Notes: generated from the letters alone by a model not told the origin. Counted from the first letter of the stretch, positions 8,896 to 21,256 are shown. The stretch: DNA of 64,000 nt from Candidatus Barnesiella excrementavium (GCA_019115485.1 DXDM01000022.1:1-64000), one strand, 5' to 3'. A program made the numbers and translations.

Positions 8896-10467
8896 ATGAA
8901 ATCGATAGACTCTAATTGGCTTTATACCGTAGCTTCTGTGGCCGCAGTGGGCAGTCTGGTCTCTTGTCAGCAGAGCAAGGAACCTCAGCGTCCCAATATT
9001 ATTTACATTATGACCGACGACCACACGGCTCAGATGATGAGCTGCTATGATACCCGTTACATCGAGACTCCTAATCTCGACCGAATTGCTCGCGACGGTG
9101 TGCGATTTACTAATAGTTTTGTGACCAATTCGTTGAGCGGTCCCAGTCGGGCTTGTATGTTCACGGGTAAGTTCAGCCATAAAAACGGTTTTACCGACAA
9201 TACTACCTGCAAGTTCGACGGTTCGCAGCAGACCATGCCCAAGCTCCTGCAACAGGCCGGTTATCAAACAGCCATCGTGGGGAAATGGCACCTCGAAACA
9301 TTGCCTACGGGATTCGATTTCTGGGAGATTCTGCCGGGGCAGGGCGACTACTACAACCCCGATTTCATTACACAGAACAACGATACGGTGCGCAAGCATG
9401 GTTATATAACCAACATCATCACCGACGAGAGTCTCGATTGGTTGCAAAACAAGCGCGACAAGAACAAACCATTCTGTCTTTTTATCCACCACAAGGCCAT
9501 ACACCGCAACTGGATGGCCGATACCTGCGACCTGGCTCTGTATGAGGATAAGGAGTTTCCGTATCCCGAGACCTTCAACGATACTTACGAAGGCCGTTTG
9601 GCGGCTGCCGCTCAGGAGATGAGCATTGCCAAGGACATGGACCTGATTTACGATTTGAAGATGTTGCGTCCCGACAAAGAGAGCCGTTTGAAATCGATGT
9701 ACGAACAGTTCTACGGTCGCATGGACTCGGCGCAGAAGGCTGCCTGGGACCGTTTCTACGACCCCATCATCGAGCAGTTCTACAAGGAGAATCCGCAAGG
9801 CGAGGATCTGGTTCACTGGAAATATCAGCGCTACATGCGCGACTATGCCAAGACGGTAAAATCGCTTGATGACAACGTGGGCCGGGTGCTCGATTATCTC
9901 GAAAAAGAGGGGCTGCTCGACAACACGCTCGTGGTCTATACCTCGGATCAGGGCTTCTATATGGGCGAACACGGGTGGTTCGACAAGCGCTTCATGTATG
10001 AAGAGTCGATGCACACGCCGCTCATCATGCACTTGCCCAAGGGGTTCGACAAGCGGGGCGACATTCCCCAGATGGTGCAGAATATCGATTATGCGCCTAC
10101 CTTCCTCGAACTGGCCGGAGTTACCGTGCCTGACGATATTCAAGGTGAGTCGCTGGTTCCGCTGTTGCGGGGCGAGTCGCCTGTCGACTGGCGTACTTCG
10201 ATGTACTATCACTTCTATGAGTTCCCGGCCGAGCACATGGTGAAACGGCATTACGGTGTACGCACCGACCGCTATAAGCTTATTCACTTCTATAATGATA
10301 TTGACGTGTGGGAACTCTATGACTTGCAGAACGACCCCTACGAGATGCATAACATCTACGGTCAGGAGGGTACCGAGGAGATAACCCGCGAATTGAAGAA
10401 AGAGCTGAAACGGTTGCAGATTCAATACGATGATCCTATTTTGAACGATTTTCCCATTAACGAATAA
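8896..10467 (+). CDS. Serine-type sulfatase lipoprotein, candidate N-acetylglucosamine-6-sulfatase
   Basis: This is a 523-residue sulfatase of the alkaline phosphatase superfamily. A lipoprotein signal ends at SLVSC (Cys24). The metal-binding start NIIYIMTDDH and the modification motif S-G-P-S-R (Ser81, then MFTG) are intact. Ser81 would be converted to formylglycine, which requires a radical SAM maturase (anSME); none lies in this window. The C-terminal part (YGVRTDRYKLIHFY, WELYDLQNDP) resembles family S1_11 enzymes that remove the 6-sulfate of GlcNAc; I assign that by memory of family patterns, not by search. It stands 14 bases before the GH20 gene, consistent with desulfating GlcNAc before GH20 removes it. 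Confidence 0.85.
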   Translation: MKSIDSNWLYTVASVAAVGSLVSCQQSKEPQRPNIIYIMTDDHTAQMMSCYDTRYIETPNLDRIARDGVRFTNSFVTNSLSGPSRACMFTGKFSHKNGFTDNTTCKFDGSQQTMPKLLQQAGYQTAIVGKWHLETLPTGFDFWEILPGQGDYYNPDFITQNNDTVRKHGYITNIITDESLDWLQNKRDKNKPFCLFIHHKAIHRNWMADTCDLALYEDKEFPYPETFNDTYEGRLAAAAQEMSIAKDMDLIYDLKMLRPDKESRLKSMYEQFYGRMDSAQKAAWDRFYDPIIEQFYKENPQGEDLVHWKYQRYMRDYAKTVKSLDDNVGRVLDYLEKEGLLDNTLVVYTSDQGFYMGEHGWFDKRFMYEESMHTPLIMHLPKGFDKRGDIPQMVQNIDYAPTFLELAGVTVPDDIQGESLVPLLRGESPVDWRTSMYYHFYEFPAEHMVKRHYGVRTDRYKLIHFYNDIDVWELYDLQNDPYEMHNIYGQEGTEEITRELKKELKRLQIQYDDPILNDFPINE

Positions 10468-10481
10468 GCAAGGATCGAAGT

Positions 10482-12797
10482 ATGAAGAAGAGGAATATAG
10501 GAATAGTATGTGCTCTGTGTTTGTGCCTCTCGGTTTGGGCGAGTAAACCGGCCGACAGGCCGGTTCTGCCGGTAATACCGGCTCCCATGGAGTATTCTGT
10601 GGATAGCGGATATTTTTATTTCACGCCTGCCACGACCATCGGGGTGGAGAATGAGTCGCAGTTGCAGTTGGCCTCGCGCTTTGTGTCCCTGTTGGGGCGC
10701 ACGGCCGGGTTTTTGCCCGGGGTAGAGGTGGGCGCTCCTGCGGCCGATATTCAGTTCAAAACCGTTGCATCGATGGACGATGAGGCTTACCGCTTGTCGG
10801 TGACGACCGGGCATGTTACGATAGAGGCATCGGGCGATGCCGGATTTTTCTATGCGTTGCAGACCCTGCGTCAACTGCTCCCGCCGGCCATCGAAGGGGG
10901 TGAATCCATTGCCCGGAATCTCTGCCGGGTACCGGCGATGACGGTCAACGATGCTCCCCGGTTCGGATACCGGGGCCTTATGCTCGACGTGTCGCGCTAT
11001 TTTATCCCCAAGGCTGATGTGCTGAAAATGATAGAGGTAGCTTCGATGCTGAAAATCAATAAACTGCATCTGCATTTGGTCGACGACAACGGGTGGCGGA
11101 TTGAGATTAAGAAATATCCCCGGCTCACCCAGGTAGGAGCCTGGCGGGTGAAGCGCGACGAACCCTTTCCCAACCGGCGTAATCAGGAGCCGGGCGAGGA
11201 GGCTACCGAAGGCGGATACTATACCCAGAACGATATTCGGGAGATTGTGCGCTATGCCGCTGAACGGCAAATCGAGGTGATTCCCGAGATTGAGATGCCG
11301 GCACACACCAACTCGTCGTTGGCAGCCTATCCGCAACTGGCCTGTCCCGTGGAGGATCGCTTTATCGGGGTCTTGCCGGGTATCGGTGGAAAGAACTCCG
11401 AGATTGTCTATTGTGCCGGGAACGACAGCGTGTTTACCTTCCTCGAAGATGTCATCGACGAGGTGGTCGAGCTTTTCCCTTCGAAATACATTCACCTGGG
11501 AGGCGATGAGGCCTCGAAGGTAAACTGGGCTCGTTGTCCCAAATGCCAGGCACGAATGAAGGCCGAGCACATCGAGCACATCGAAGAGTTGCAAAGCTAC
11601 TTCATGACTCGCATGAGCAATTATGTGCGCAGCAAGGGCAAAGAGGTGATGGGGTGGGACGAACTCACCAACAGTACCCTGCCCGAGGGTGCCATTATCT
11701 ACGGCTGGCAAGGTATGGGCAAGGCCGCTCTCAAAGCGGCCGAACAGGGGCATCGATTCGTCATGACTCCGGCTCGGATACTTTACCTCATTCGTTATCA
11801 GGGACCGCAGTGGTTCGAGCCGGTTACCTATTTCGGGAACAATACGTTGAAAGATGTCTACCTCTATGAGCCGGTGCAGAAGGATTGGAAACCGGCCTAT
11901 GAGTCGTTGCTCATGGGGGTACAGGCCTCGATGTGGACCGAATTTTGCAACTCGGCTGCTGACGTGGAGTATCAGCTCTTCCCCCGGTTGCTGGCTTTGG
12001 CCGATGTGGCGTGGGCTCAAAAGGGAACGAAAGACTGGCCGGAATTCCTCGTTCGGTTGGACAAGGTGTTGCCCCATGTCGAGACGTTGGGTATGACCTG
12101 TGCCCGTTCGATGTACAACATCGACCACAAGGTTACCCCCGAGAAGAAACGTCTGCGGGTGATGCTCTCGTGCATCAGACCCGATGTGGAGATACGTTAT
12201 ACCTGTGACGGTACCGAGCCTACGGCTGCTTCTCCTCGCTATGACGACGCGTTTACGGTTGATGCCTCTACTTGTGTCAAGGCCGCAACCTTTGCCCAAG
12301 GGGTGAAGATGGGGCAGACCTTGACTCTCGACATGTCGTGGAACCTGGCTACGGGCAAGCAGGTGATTGCTTCCAACGAGAACAGCTATGTACTCACCAA
12401 CGGTGTGCGGGGCAGCTTGCGTCACACCGATTCCGAATGGGTGGGCTGGTACGACCAGGACGCATCGTTTGTGCTCGACCTGGGTAAGAAGATGCCGGTG
12501 AGCGAGGTGAGCCTCGGTTGTATCACCAATTCGGGTATGGCGGTTCACAAGCCGGCTGTCATACGGCTGTCGGTCTCGAACGACAAGAAGAACTACCGTC
12601 AGGTGGGCGAGCTTGTCTACACCCCCGAAGAGATATTTGCCAATCGCACGGCTGTCGAAGATGCTCTGTTTGACAACCTCGATGTGAAGACCCGTTATTT
12701 GCGGTTCGACATGAAGAGTCCGGGAGTATGCCCGGCAGGCGATGTCCGCGAAGGGCAGAAGATTTGGATCTACTTCGACGAAGTGATTGTGAAATAG
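10482..12797 (+). CDS. GH20 beta-N-acetylhexosaminidase
   Basis: The protein has 771 residues with a signal peptide (CALCLCLSVWAS). A GH20b N-terminal domain covers about 25-155. The GH20 barrel (about 160-500) contains the catalytic pair in HLGGDEAS, Asp342-Glu343, and the substrate region LHLHLVDDNGWRIEI. It is followed by a chitobiase-type C-terminal segment (IRYTCDGTEPT) and a discoidin-like region to the end. GH20 enzymes release terminal GlcNAc or GalNAc by substrate-assisted catalysis. It sits between the two sulfatases, which supports action on sulfated host glycans after desulfation. It is most likely periplasmic. Confidence 0.93.
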   Translation: MKKRNIGIVCALCLCLSVWASKPADRPVLPVIPAPMEYSVDSGYFYFTPATTIGVENESQLQLASRFVSLLGRTAGFLPGVEVGAPAADIQFKTVASMDDEAYRLSVTTGHVTIEASGDAGFFYALQTLRQLLPPAIEGGESIARNLCRVPAMTVNDAPRFGYRGLMLDVSRYFIPKADVLKMIEVASMLKINKLHLHLVDDNGWRIEIKKYPRLTQVGAWRVKRDEPFPNRRNQEPGEEATEGGYYTQNDIREIVRYAAERQIEVIPEIEMPAHTNSSLAAYPQLACPVEDRFIGVLPGIGGKNSEIVYCAGNDSVFTFLEDVIDEVVELFPSKYIHLGGDEASKVNWARCPKCQARMKAEHIEHIEELQSYFMTRMSNYVRSKGKEVMGWDELTNSTLPEGAIIYGWQGMGKAALKAAEQGHRFVMTPARILYLIRYQGPQWFEPVTYFGNNTLKDVYLYEPVQKDWKPAYESLLMGVQASMWTEFCNSAADVEYQLFPRLLALADVAWAQKGTKDWPEFLVRLDKVLPHVETLGMTCARSMYNIDHKVTPEKKRLRVMLSCIRPDVEIRYTCDGTEPTAASPRYDDAFTVDASTCVKAATFAQGVKMGQTLTLDMSWNLATGKQVIASNENSYVLTNGVRGSLRHTDSEWVGWYDQDASFVLDLGKKMPVSEVSLGCITNSGMAVHKPAVIRLSVSNDKKNYRQVGELVYTPEEIFANRTAVEDALFDNLDVKTRYLRFDMKSPGVCPAGDVREGQKIWIYFDEVIVK

Positions 12798-12896
12798 CTT
12801 CCCACTCCCGATATTCGTCGGCGGGTATCGGGGGAAGTATAAATTTTTATGGAATGAAATTGTGTATCTTTCCTTGAAGAGAGATGCAACTGATAT

Positions 12897-14468
12897 ATGA
12901 ATAACATGAAGAAAGAGATAAAATCGATACCGTTTATTGTTCCGTTGATTACCTTGCCGTTGCCCTTCTCGGCAGAGGCTGCCGAGCGGGAGGCCGCCGA
13001 GTCGGCTACCCCCAATGTCATCTTCATTTATGCCGACGATATCGGGTATGGCGATTGGAGTTGTAACGGAGCCAGAACCATCAGTACTCCTCATGTGGAA
13101 CAACTGGCTGCCGAGGGGGTGCGGTTTACCAATGCCCACAGTGCGGCGGCAACGAGTACCCCGGCCCGTTATGCCATGCTCACCGGCGAGTATGCCTGGC
13201 GTCGGCTGGGTACGGGCATTGCCGACGGTGATGCCGGTATGATTATACGCCCCGACCGCTATACGCTGGCCGATATGTTTCGTGAGGCCGGTTATGTGAC
13301 CGGAGCCATCGGCAAGTGGCATTTGGGGCTGGGCGATAAAAAAGGGACCCAAGACTGGAACGGGCTCATTTCACCCAATCTGTCGGATATCGGATTCGAC
13401 TACTCCTACATCATGGCGGCCACGGGCGACCGGGTGCCTTGCGTCTTTGTCGAGAATGGTCGGGTGGTGAACCTCGACCCTAACGACCCTATCTATGTCA
13501 GTTATCAGAAGAATTTCCCCGGTGAGCCTACGGGCAAGAACAACCCCGAGTTGCTCACCATGCTCCCTTCGCACGGGCATAATCAGAGTATCGTGAACGG
13601 TATTTCGCGCATCGGTTTCATGAAGGGCGGCAAGTCGGCCCTGTGGAAGGACGACCAGATTGCCGACGAGTTGACCGGCAAGGCCGTCGACTTTATCGAA
13701 CAGCATAAGGACCACCCCTTCTTCCTCTATTTTGCCACGCAAGATGCCCATGTGCCCCGGGTACCCAATGCCCGTTTTGCAGGCAAGTCGGGTATGGGGC
13801 CGCGAGGTGATGTGCTGTTGCAGTTCGATTGGAGTGTGGGCGAGGTGTTGGCTACACTGAAACGGTTGGGGCTCGACCGGAACACCATTGTGATTCTTTC
13901 GAGCGACAACGGGCCGGTGGTCGACGACGGATATCAGGACCAGGCGGTTGAGTTGCTGGGCAACCACAAGCCGGGCGGACCTTTCCGCGGCGGGAAGTAC
14001 AGCTCGTACGAGGCTGGTACGCGGGTGCCGTGTATTCTTCGTTGGGCGGGACATGTGGAGCCCGCGGTCTCCGACGCGCTGGTCTGCCAGCTCGACTGGT
14101 TCTCTTCGCTGGCTTCGTTGCTGGGCGTGGAGATGCCTGCCGGAGCTGCTCCCGACAGTGAGAACTACTTGAATGCCTGGCTGGGTAAAGACCCTCAGGG
14201 ACGACCCGCTCTGGTGGAGCAGAATGCACAGAATAACCTGTCGATTATTACGGCCGACTGGAAATATATCGAACCGGGCAAGGGGAGTCCCTACAACCGC
14301 AATGTGGGTATCGAGACCGGTAACAGCCCCGACCCTCAATTGTACGATATGCACAACGACCTCGGTGAGAAGAACAACGTGGTCGACCGTTACCCGGCGG
14401 TTGTCGAGGAGCTGTCCCGACAGTTGAATGCCATCAAGGACGGTCGGGTAGGGCTCCCGTTAGAGTGA
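12897..14468 (+). CDS. Serine-type arylsulfatase, candidate galactose/GalNAc-6-sulfatase
   Basis: This 523-residue sulfatase has a type I signal peptide (PLPFSAEA). The metal motif NVIFIYADDIGYGD and the modification motif S-T-P-A-R (Ser87, then YAMLTG) are intact, and GKWHLGLG is also conserved. An alternative ATG lies three codons downstream. The N-terminal block (WSCNGARTISTPHV, then GEYAWRR) looks like the S1_15/S1_16 group acting on sulfated galactose or GalNAc; the subfamily is an inference. It lies 39 bases before the GH2 beta-galactosidase, so removing sulfate from terminal galactose just before galactose cleavage would make sense. It needs an anSME from elsewhere in the genome. Confidence 0.82.
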   Translation: MNNMKKEIKSIPFIVPLITLPLPFSAEAAEREAAESATPNVIFIYADDIGYGDWSCNGARTISTPHVEQLAAEGVRFTNAHSAAATSTPARYAMLTGEYAWRRLGTGIADGDAGMIIRPDRYTLADMFREAGYVTGAIGKWHLGLGDKKGTQDWNGLISPNLSDIGFDYSYIMAATGDRVPCVFVENGRVVNLDPNDPIYVSYQKNFPGEPTGKNNPELLTMLPSHGHNQSIVNGISRIGFMKGGKSALWKDDQIADELTGKAVDFIEQHKDHPFFLYFATQDAHVPRVPNARFAGKSGMGPRGDVLLQFDWSVGEVLATLKRLGLDRNTIVILSSDNGPVVDDGYQDQAVELLGNHKPGGPFRGGKYSSYEAGTRVPCILRWAGHVEPAVSDALVCQLDWFSSLASLLGVEMPAGAAPDSENYLNAWLGKDPQGRPALVEQNAQNNLSIITADWKYIEPGKGSPYNRNVGIETGNSPDPQLYDMHNDLGEKNNVVDRYPAVVEELSRQLNAIKDGRVGLPLE

Positions 14469-14489
14469 TGTGAAAAAATAAATTTTTAA

Positions 14490-17603
<3,114 letters not shown>

Positions 17604-17641
17604 GAACCAGATACATGAGTGGCGCAGAGCCACGCATCACA

Positions 17642-17680
17642 CCGCCCCGGGAGAGAGAGGTCTCCCGGGGCGGCTCTTTT
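17642..17680 (+). terminator. Strong Rho-independent terminator closing the PUL
   Basis: A perfect 13-bp stem CCGCCCCGGGAGA/TCTCCCGGGGCGG with a 6-base loop is followed by CTCTTTT. It marks the 3' end of the locus. Confidence 0.9.
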
Positions 17681-17825
17681 CAAAGGGGTGGTGTGGAAAG
17701 GATAGGGCAGGATAGGGGATATCATTTGGTTGTAGACGTAAAAACAGGAAGGTTGGTAAATCTTTTATAAGTAGCGAGTTACCTGAAAAACGATAATTTT
17801 TTTGACGAAAAAAAACGAAATATGC

Positions 17826-17856
17826 TTGTGTGGTTGAAAAAAACGACTTATCTTTG
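17826..17856 (+). promoter_or_regulatory. Promoter of tRNA-Ala
   Basis: TTG-N20-TATCTTTG matches the Bacteroidota sigma-ABfr consensus and lies 19 bases before the tRNA 5' end. Confidence 0.8.
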
Positions 17857-17874
17857 CAGCGCAAATCAGCAGAA

Positions 17875-17948
17875 GGGGTATTAGCTCATCTGGCTAGAGC
17901 GCGACACTGGCAGTGTCGAGGTGAGCGGTTCGAGTCCGCTATACTCCA
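17875..17948 (+). tRNA. tRNA-Ala(GGC)
   Basis: A full cloverleaf can be folded: acceptor GGGGTAT/ATACTCC including the G3-U70 wobble that identifies alanine tRNAs, D-arm GCTC/GAGC, anticodon stem CGACA/TGTCG with loop CTGGCAG (anticodon GGC), and a T-arm with GGTTCGAGTCC. The 3' CCA is not encoded (ACA follows). Confidence 0.95.
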
Positions 17949-17972
17949 CATTCCAATATCATTTGAGTTTAT

Positions 17973-18009
17973 AAAAAAGAGTTTCTTCCATGTGGAGAAA
18001 CTCTTTTTT
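17973..18009. terminator. Terminator after tRNA-Ala
   Basis: A 14-bp perfect stem AAAAAAGAGTTTCT/AGAAACTCTTTTTT is A-rich on one arm and T-rich on the other. It can therefore terminate in either direction; the plus direction serves tRNA-Ala. Confidence 0.85.
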
Positions 18010-18047
18010 ATTTATCGGTTCAGTGGGTATTAGGGGGGGGAGGTGTG

Positions 18048-18089
18048 AAAAACAGAAGCGGCAAGAACTTCAAGTTCTTGCCGCTTCTG
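18048..18089 (-). terminator. Terminator of the tRNA-Asp/tRNA-His transcript
   Basis: A nearly perfect palindrome (CAGAAGCGGCAAGAACTT and its complement around one base) is followed on the minus strand by five T. It lies just 3' of tRNA-His. Confidence 0.85.
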
Positions 18090-18092
18090 TGG

Positions 18093-18167
18093 GGTGCTAG
18101 ATGGGACTCGAACCCACGACCCTCGGAACCACAATCCGATGCTCTAACCAACTGAGCTACAGGCACC
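18093..18167 (-). tRNA. tRNA-His(GTG) with mismatched acceptor stem
   Basis: The D-arm (GCTC/GAGC), anticodon stem TCGGA/TCCGA with loop TTGTGGT (anticodon GTG) and T-arm GTGGG/CCCAT all pair. The extra 5' G (G-1) opposite C73 fits tRNA-His. The acceptor strands GTGCCTG and CTAGCAC leave a C5-A68 and a U6-U67 mismatch, which is unusual. It lies 38 bases downstream of tRNA-Asp on the same strand and shares its promoter and terminator. Confidence 0.9.
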
Positions 18168-18205
18168 ATGTTCTGTTTTCAACAACCGAGTTTCCTCGTT
18201 TTTAC

Positions 18206-18282
18206 TGGCGGTGCGGACGGGACTCGAACCCGCGACCCCATGCGTGACAGGCATGTATTCTAACCAGCTGAACTACCGCACC
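18206..18282 (-). tRNA. tRNA-Asp(GTC)
   Basis: Acceptor GGTGCGG/CCGCACC pairs fully, the anticodon stem is CATGC/GCATG with loop CTGTCAC (anticodon GTC), and the T-arm has GCGGGTTCGAGTCCCGT. The 3' CCA is encoded (GCCA), unlike the neighbouring tRNA-Ala. It is the first gene of a two-tRNA transcript with tRNA-His. Confidence 0.96.
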
Positions 18283-18300
18283 AGTTTGGTTTTGCGACGG

Positions 18301-18331
18301 CAAAGATAGGTCATTTTTTATTCCTGTACAA
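18301..18331 (-). promoter_or_regulatory. Promoter of tRNA-Asp/tRNA-His
   Basis: On the minus strand TTG-N20-TATCTTTG lies 18 bases before the tRNA-Asp 5' end, the same architecture as the tRNA-Ala promoter. The stretch 18283-18589 otherwise holds only the terminator of the next gene; I see no reading frame there. Confidence 0.8.
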
Positions 18332-18488
18332 CAAGTTTGGCAAGAAATTTTTCAAAAAATCATCTTCGATTTTTTATCCTGCACATAGCCAAATACTTAC
18401 CTGTATAAACTTTTCCCGCTCTTTGGGTGTGGTCGTGTAGAATAGTTGTTCCTCAGACCGGTTGGTCTTGTCTTTGGCGTAAAGGGAG

Positions 18489-18545
18489 AGAAAACAAGTT
18501 GCCCGGATATGCTCGACAAGCACACCCGGGCAACTGCTGGATTGG
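18489..18545 (-). terminator. Terminator of the 761-residue secreted protein gene
   Basis: A 10-bp stem AGTTGCCCGG/CCGGGCAACT has a 29-base loop and is followed on the minus strand by TTGTTTTC. It is placed 45 bases after the stop codon. Confidence 0.6.
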
Positions 18546-18589
18546 TCAACGTGGAGGGAAATGTGTATTAGTTCTGTCCGGTTCGCGGT

Positions 18590-20875
18590 TTAGCGTACAA
18601 TAACCTTGTGGGTTGTGCTGGTACCCGCTGTGGTTACTTGTAGCAGGTAGATACCGCGAGCCAGTTCGGTCGTCTCTATCGATCCGTTTTCAGCGTTATA
18701 TTGACCGAGGTACAGGCCCGAAGCCGAATAGAGCGAGATTTGTTGCAACCCTTCGGCCGATACGTGTATGCGGTGGTTCGATTGGGTAATCGATACGGTC
18801 TGCACGTCGGCTCCGTCGATACCCGATTGATCTTTGACGAGCACCGACAGGGGAATGTATTTGTCGGCGGCACCGCGGGAGGCGAGTTTCACATAGGCTT
18901 CGTGTACCCCCGTGTTGTTGCTGTTGAAGGTCACGGTAAATGAGCCTCCTTCGGCGGGGAGCGATTGGGTCGAGAGTTTGAATTTGCTGGGGTTGGCTCC
19001 ACCGAGCGACAACTTGATGGTCTCGCTAAGGTTCTTGCCGGTAATCGTGATTTTACCGCTTGTCTGGTCTTTGCTCGGCGAGGCTATCATCGTCACTTGT
19101 GTTGAGTCGCTCTTTATTTCGGGCAGGTCGGTACGGCCCCAACCGATGTCGTCGAGGTAGTAGGTCACGGCATTTTCATTACCCCACAAGCCGGTATATT
19201 TGAAGGCCATGAAGAAAACGTCCGGGATATCCTGTCCTTCCAGATTTACGTGAATCTCGTTCCATTCGCCGTTCTGGTCGGGAGTGTCGGGGATACCTAC
19301 CTCGATGGGTTGGAAGTAGATGGGTTCGCCGGGTATGGTATCGATGTAGTAAAGTTCCAGCTTTGTGGGGCAGTTCTCGAAGAAATTCTCGGCCATCACC
19401 CGGAAGGTAAAGGTCTTACCCTCGGTTTTATAACTTAGAGGAGGTGTGACGAGCCACATCTCGACAGATTCCTGACTTGAAACCTGGCTCATGTAACCGG
19501 TAGCTTTGGCCATCTTTTCTCCATCGAGTTCATAGCCCCACCAGGGACGTTCTCCCTGGGGCGTTACGCTTTGCCAACCCTCGACTTGAAGGGTTTTGTT
19601 TTTAACCGCTCCGTCGAAAGTCTCGAACAGTTGGGCGCGCGGGTTGCTCATGTCCCAGTTGAATACGCGGTTCAGCGGCTCTTCTACCGGGGTGTCACCC
19701 TCGGTGGCCGTGCCGTTGAGGTCGACCACGACCTCCTGACCTTCGAGGGTGGTAAAGTGAATTTTCGAGTGGTATTCACCAGCAGCCTTGGGGGCAAAGG
19801 TAACGGTGACTGCGTTGGAGATATTCTTGACGAACAGGGTGTTTTTGATTGTGAAAGCTGCACCCTCAATATGCTCGACCGAGGCTCGTATGTCGTCGAT
19901 GCAGTTCTGGCTCGACAGGGTAATCTTTTGGGTACTGGTCTCATCGGCTTTTGCCGTGAAGGCCGGAACGGTGGCCGGTGTGACCGTTATCGTGGGAGGA
20001 TTGTCCGGGTCGATGCAATAGCCTTTCAGCGGGAAGGTTTGCGAGAGTTTATAATGTCCGGCACACTCGACGGTTACGGTTGCCGTGTGACGTCCGATAA
20101 CGGTAGGTGCATAGGTGAATACCACCTCTTGCGTTGGCTCGGTGGTCGATGTCACCGAGGCGCTGAAATATTGGGCATCTTTGCCTGTGATGGTGATGGT
20201 CACCGGCTGGTCAAGGTTGGCTTGCGTGAGGGTGACGGTGGGGTAGTCGACCGATTGGTTGAGGAGTCCCCGTAACTCGGTAAAGGAGGTGGGCGATACC
20301 GTCAAGGTGGGTTCGGTGGGAACAACGGGGTCGGTACCCTCGACCTTCTGGAAACTGAAATCGTCGAACAGTACAGAGGCATTCTTGGCCACCATTACGT
20401 TGAAGTAAAAGCGGGTAGCCCCTTCGGGGAAGGTAGTCTCGACACTCTTTTCGGTCCAGGTGTCGGCGGTGAAGAAGTCGGTTTTCAGCTTGTCGCTGTC
20501 GTGTTTGAGCTCGCCGTCGCGCGGAGACTCCCAATAGCAGTTCAGCTTAACGTCGTTGCCGCTTTGCGAGGTCAGCACTTTGTATTTGATACGCAGGCGG
20601 TAGGTTGCTCCCGCCTCGAAGTTGCCGGTAATCTCTTGGCTCAAATAGCTTTCGTTTCGCGTGGCTTTGGTGACTTTCAGAGCCTGTTCACCCTCGACCT
20701 TGTCGGTAGTTTCGACAGCCAGGGTAATTCCTGTGGCACTCCATTCGTCGAAGGTGGTTCCAAAGAGGATGTTGGAAGAGGAGTCTTCGAATCCCGGATT
20801 GAACAACATTTCGTCGGCCGCCAAAGCACTGGTTGCCAGCAGCCAGAGGGGGAGGAGCAGTAATAATTTTTTCAT
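18590..20875 (-). CDS. Large T9SS cargo protein with Ig-like and CBM-like domains
   Basis: The protein has 761 residues with a signal peptide (LLPLWLLATSALAA). An N-terminal CenC/CBM4-like module covers about 22-180 (LFNPGFEDSS, ATRFYFNVMVAKNASVLFDDFSF). Three choice-of-anchor or Ig-like repeats follow, each introduced by a phrase like TLTVSPTSF or ITVTPATVP. A cleaved-adhesin-like jelly roll at about 410-580 ends in TYYLDDIGWG. The C-terminus is a type A T9SS sorting domain (ISLYSASGLYLGQY, GIYLLQVTT). No catalytic motif is visible, so a binding or adhesin role is inferred. It is monocistronic, downstream of the AraC gene on the same strand. Confidence 0.75.
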   Translation of the reverse strand: MKKLLLLLPLWLLATSALAADEMLFNPGFEDSSSNILFGTTFDEWSATGITLAVETTDKVEGEQALKVTKATRNESYLSQEITGNFEAGATYRLRIKYKVLTSQSGNDVKLNCYWESPRDGELKHDSDKLKTDFFTADTWTEKSVETTFPEGATRFYFNVMVAKNASVLFDDFSFQKVEGTDPVVPTEPTLTVSPTSFTELRGLLNQSVDYPTVTLTQANLDQPVTITITGKDAQYFSASVTSTTEPTQEVVFTYAPTVIGRHTATVTVECAGHYKLSQTFPLKGYCIDPDNPPTITVTPATVPAFTAKADETSTQKITLSSQNCIDDIRASVEHIEGAAFTIKNTLFVKNISNAVTVTFAPKAAGEYHSKIHFTTLEGQEVVVDLNGTATEGDTPVEEPLNRVFNWDMSNPRAQLFETFDGAVKNKTLQVEGWQSVTPQGERPWWGYELDGEKMAKATGYMSQVSSQESVEMWLVTPPLSYKTEGKTFTFRVMAENFFENCPTKLELYYIDTIPGEPIYFQPIEVGIPDTPDQNGEWNEIHVNLEGQDIPDVFFMAFKYTGLWGNENAVTYYLDDIGWGRTDLPEIKSDSTQVTMIASPSKDQTSGKITITGKNLSETIKLSLGGANPSKFKLSTQSLPAEGGSFTVTFNSNNTGVHEAYVKLASRGAADKYIPLSVLVKDQSGIDGADVQTVSITQSNHRIHVSAEGLQQISLYSASGLYLGQYNAENGSIETTELARGIYLLQVTTAGTSTTHKVIVR

Positions 20876-21256
20876 AAAAAATGGGTGTTAAAGGTATAGA
20901 AGAGCCTGATGTCTCGGGTTCCTCCATACGGTTAAAAAATAGAATATAGATGGTTTTATTTGGCGATGTGTGCGTGGGGCAGGACTTCGGTTTTTACGGA
21001 GCTGATATCCCCTTGGGTGGTGTAGATTTTTTGCATAAAAAGTGAGTTATACGATTAACTATTAACTATATTTTTCTCTTGGAGGGATAAATATAAAATG
21101 CACTTTTGCGAAAAACCGCAAAAGCGATATGACTTTTATTGTTTTTTAACGTATAAAATAGTTTAAAAATATTGAATTTTTAGTATGTGAAAAGAGGTGA
21201 ATTTGCTTTGTTAATCGGGTATTTAGTGGGGTAACAAATTGTTTTTCCTTCGGTTG
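20876..21256. other. AT-rich intergenic region with an inverted repeat
   Basis: This 381-base gap separates two minus-strand genes and should hold the promoter of the 761-residue protein. CTTTTGCG-N6-CGCAAAAG at 21103-21124 is an 8-bp inverted repeat that could be an operator or hairpin. No convincing TAnnTTTG element or reading frame was found. Confidence 0.4.

Noticed and set aside
8724-8915. 63-codon plus frame after susD
   Set aside because: It spans the hairpin, a promoter element and the start of the sulfatase gene in another frame; no coding signature.
10422-13352. 976-codon minus-strand reading frame across GH20 and the second sulfatase
   Set aside because: It is fully antisense to two genes with intact catalytic motifs and crosses the gap between them; its product has no recognisable domain and a skewed composition (His, Arg, Val). 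It is a codon-bias shadow.
18048-18089. Long palindrome considered as a recombination or attachment site beside tRNA genes
   Set aside because: Its position 3' of tRNA-His and the T-run on the minus strand explain it as a terminator; no integrase or direct repeat of the tRNA 3' end was seen.
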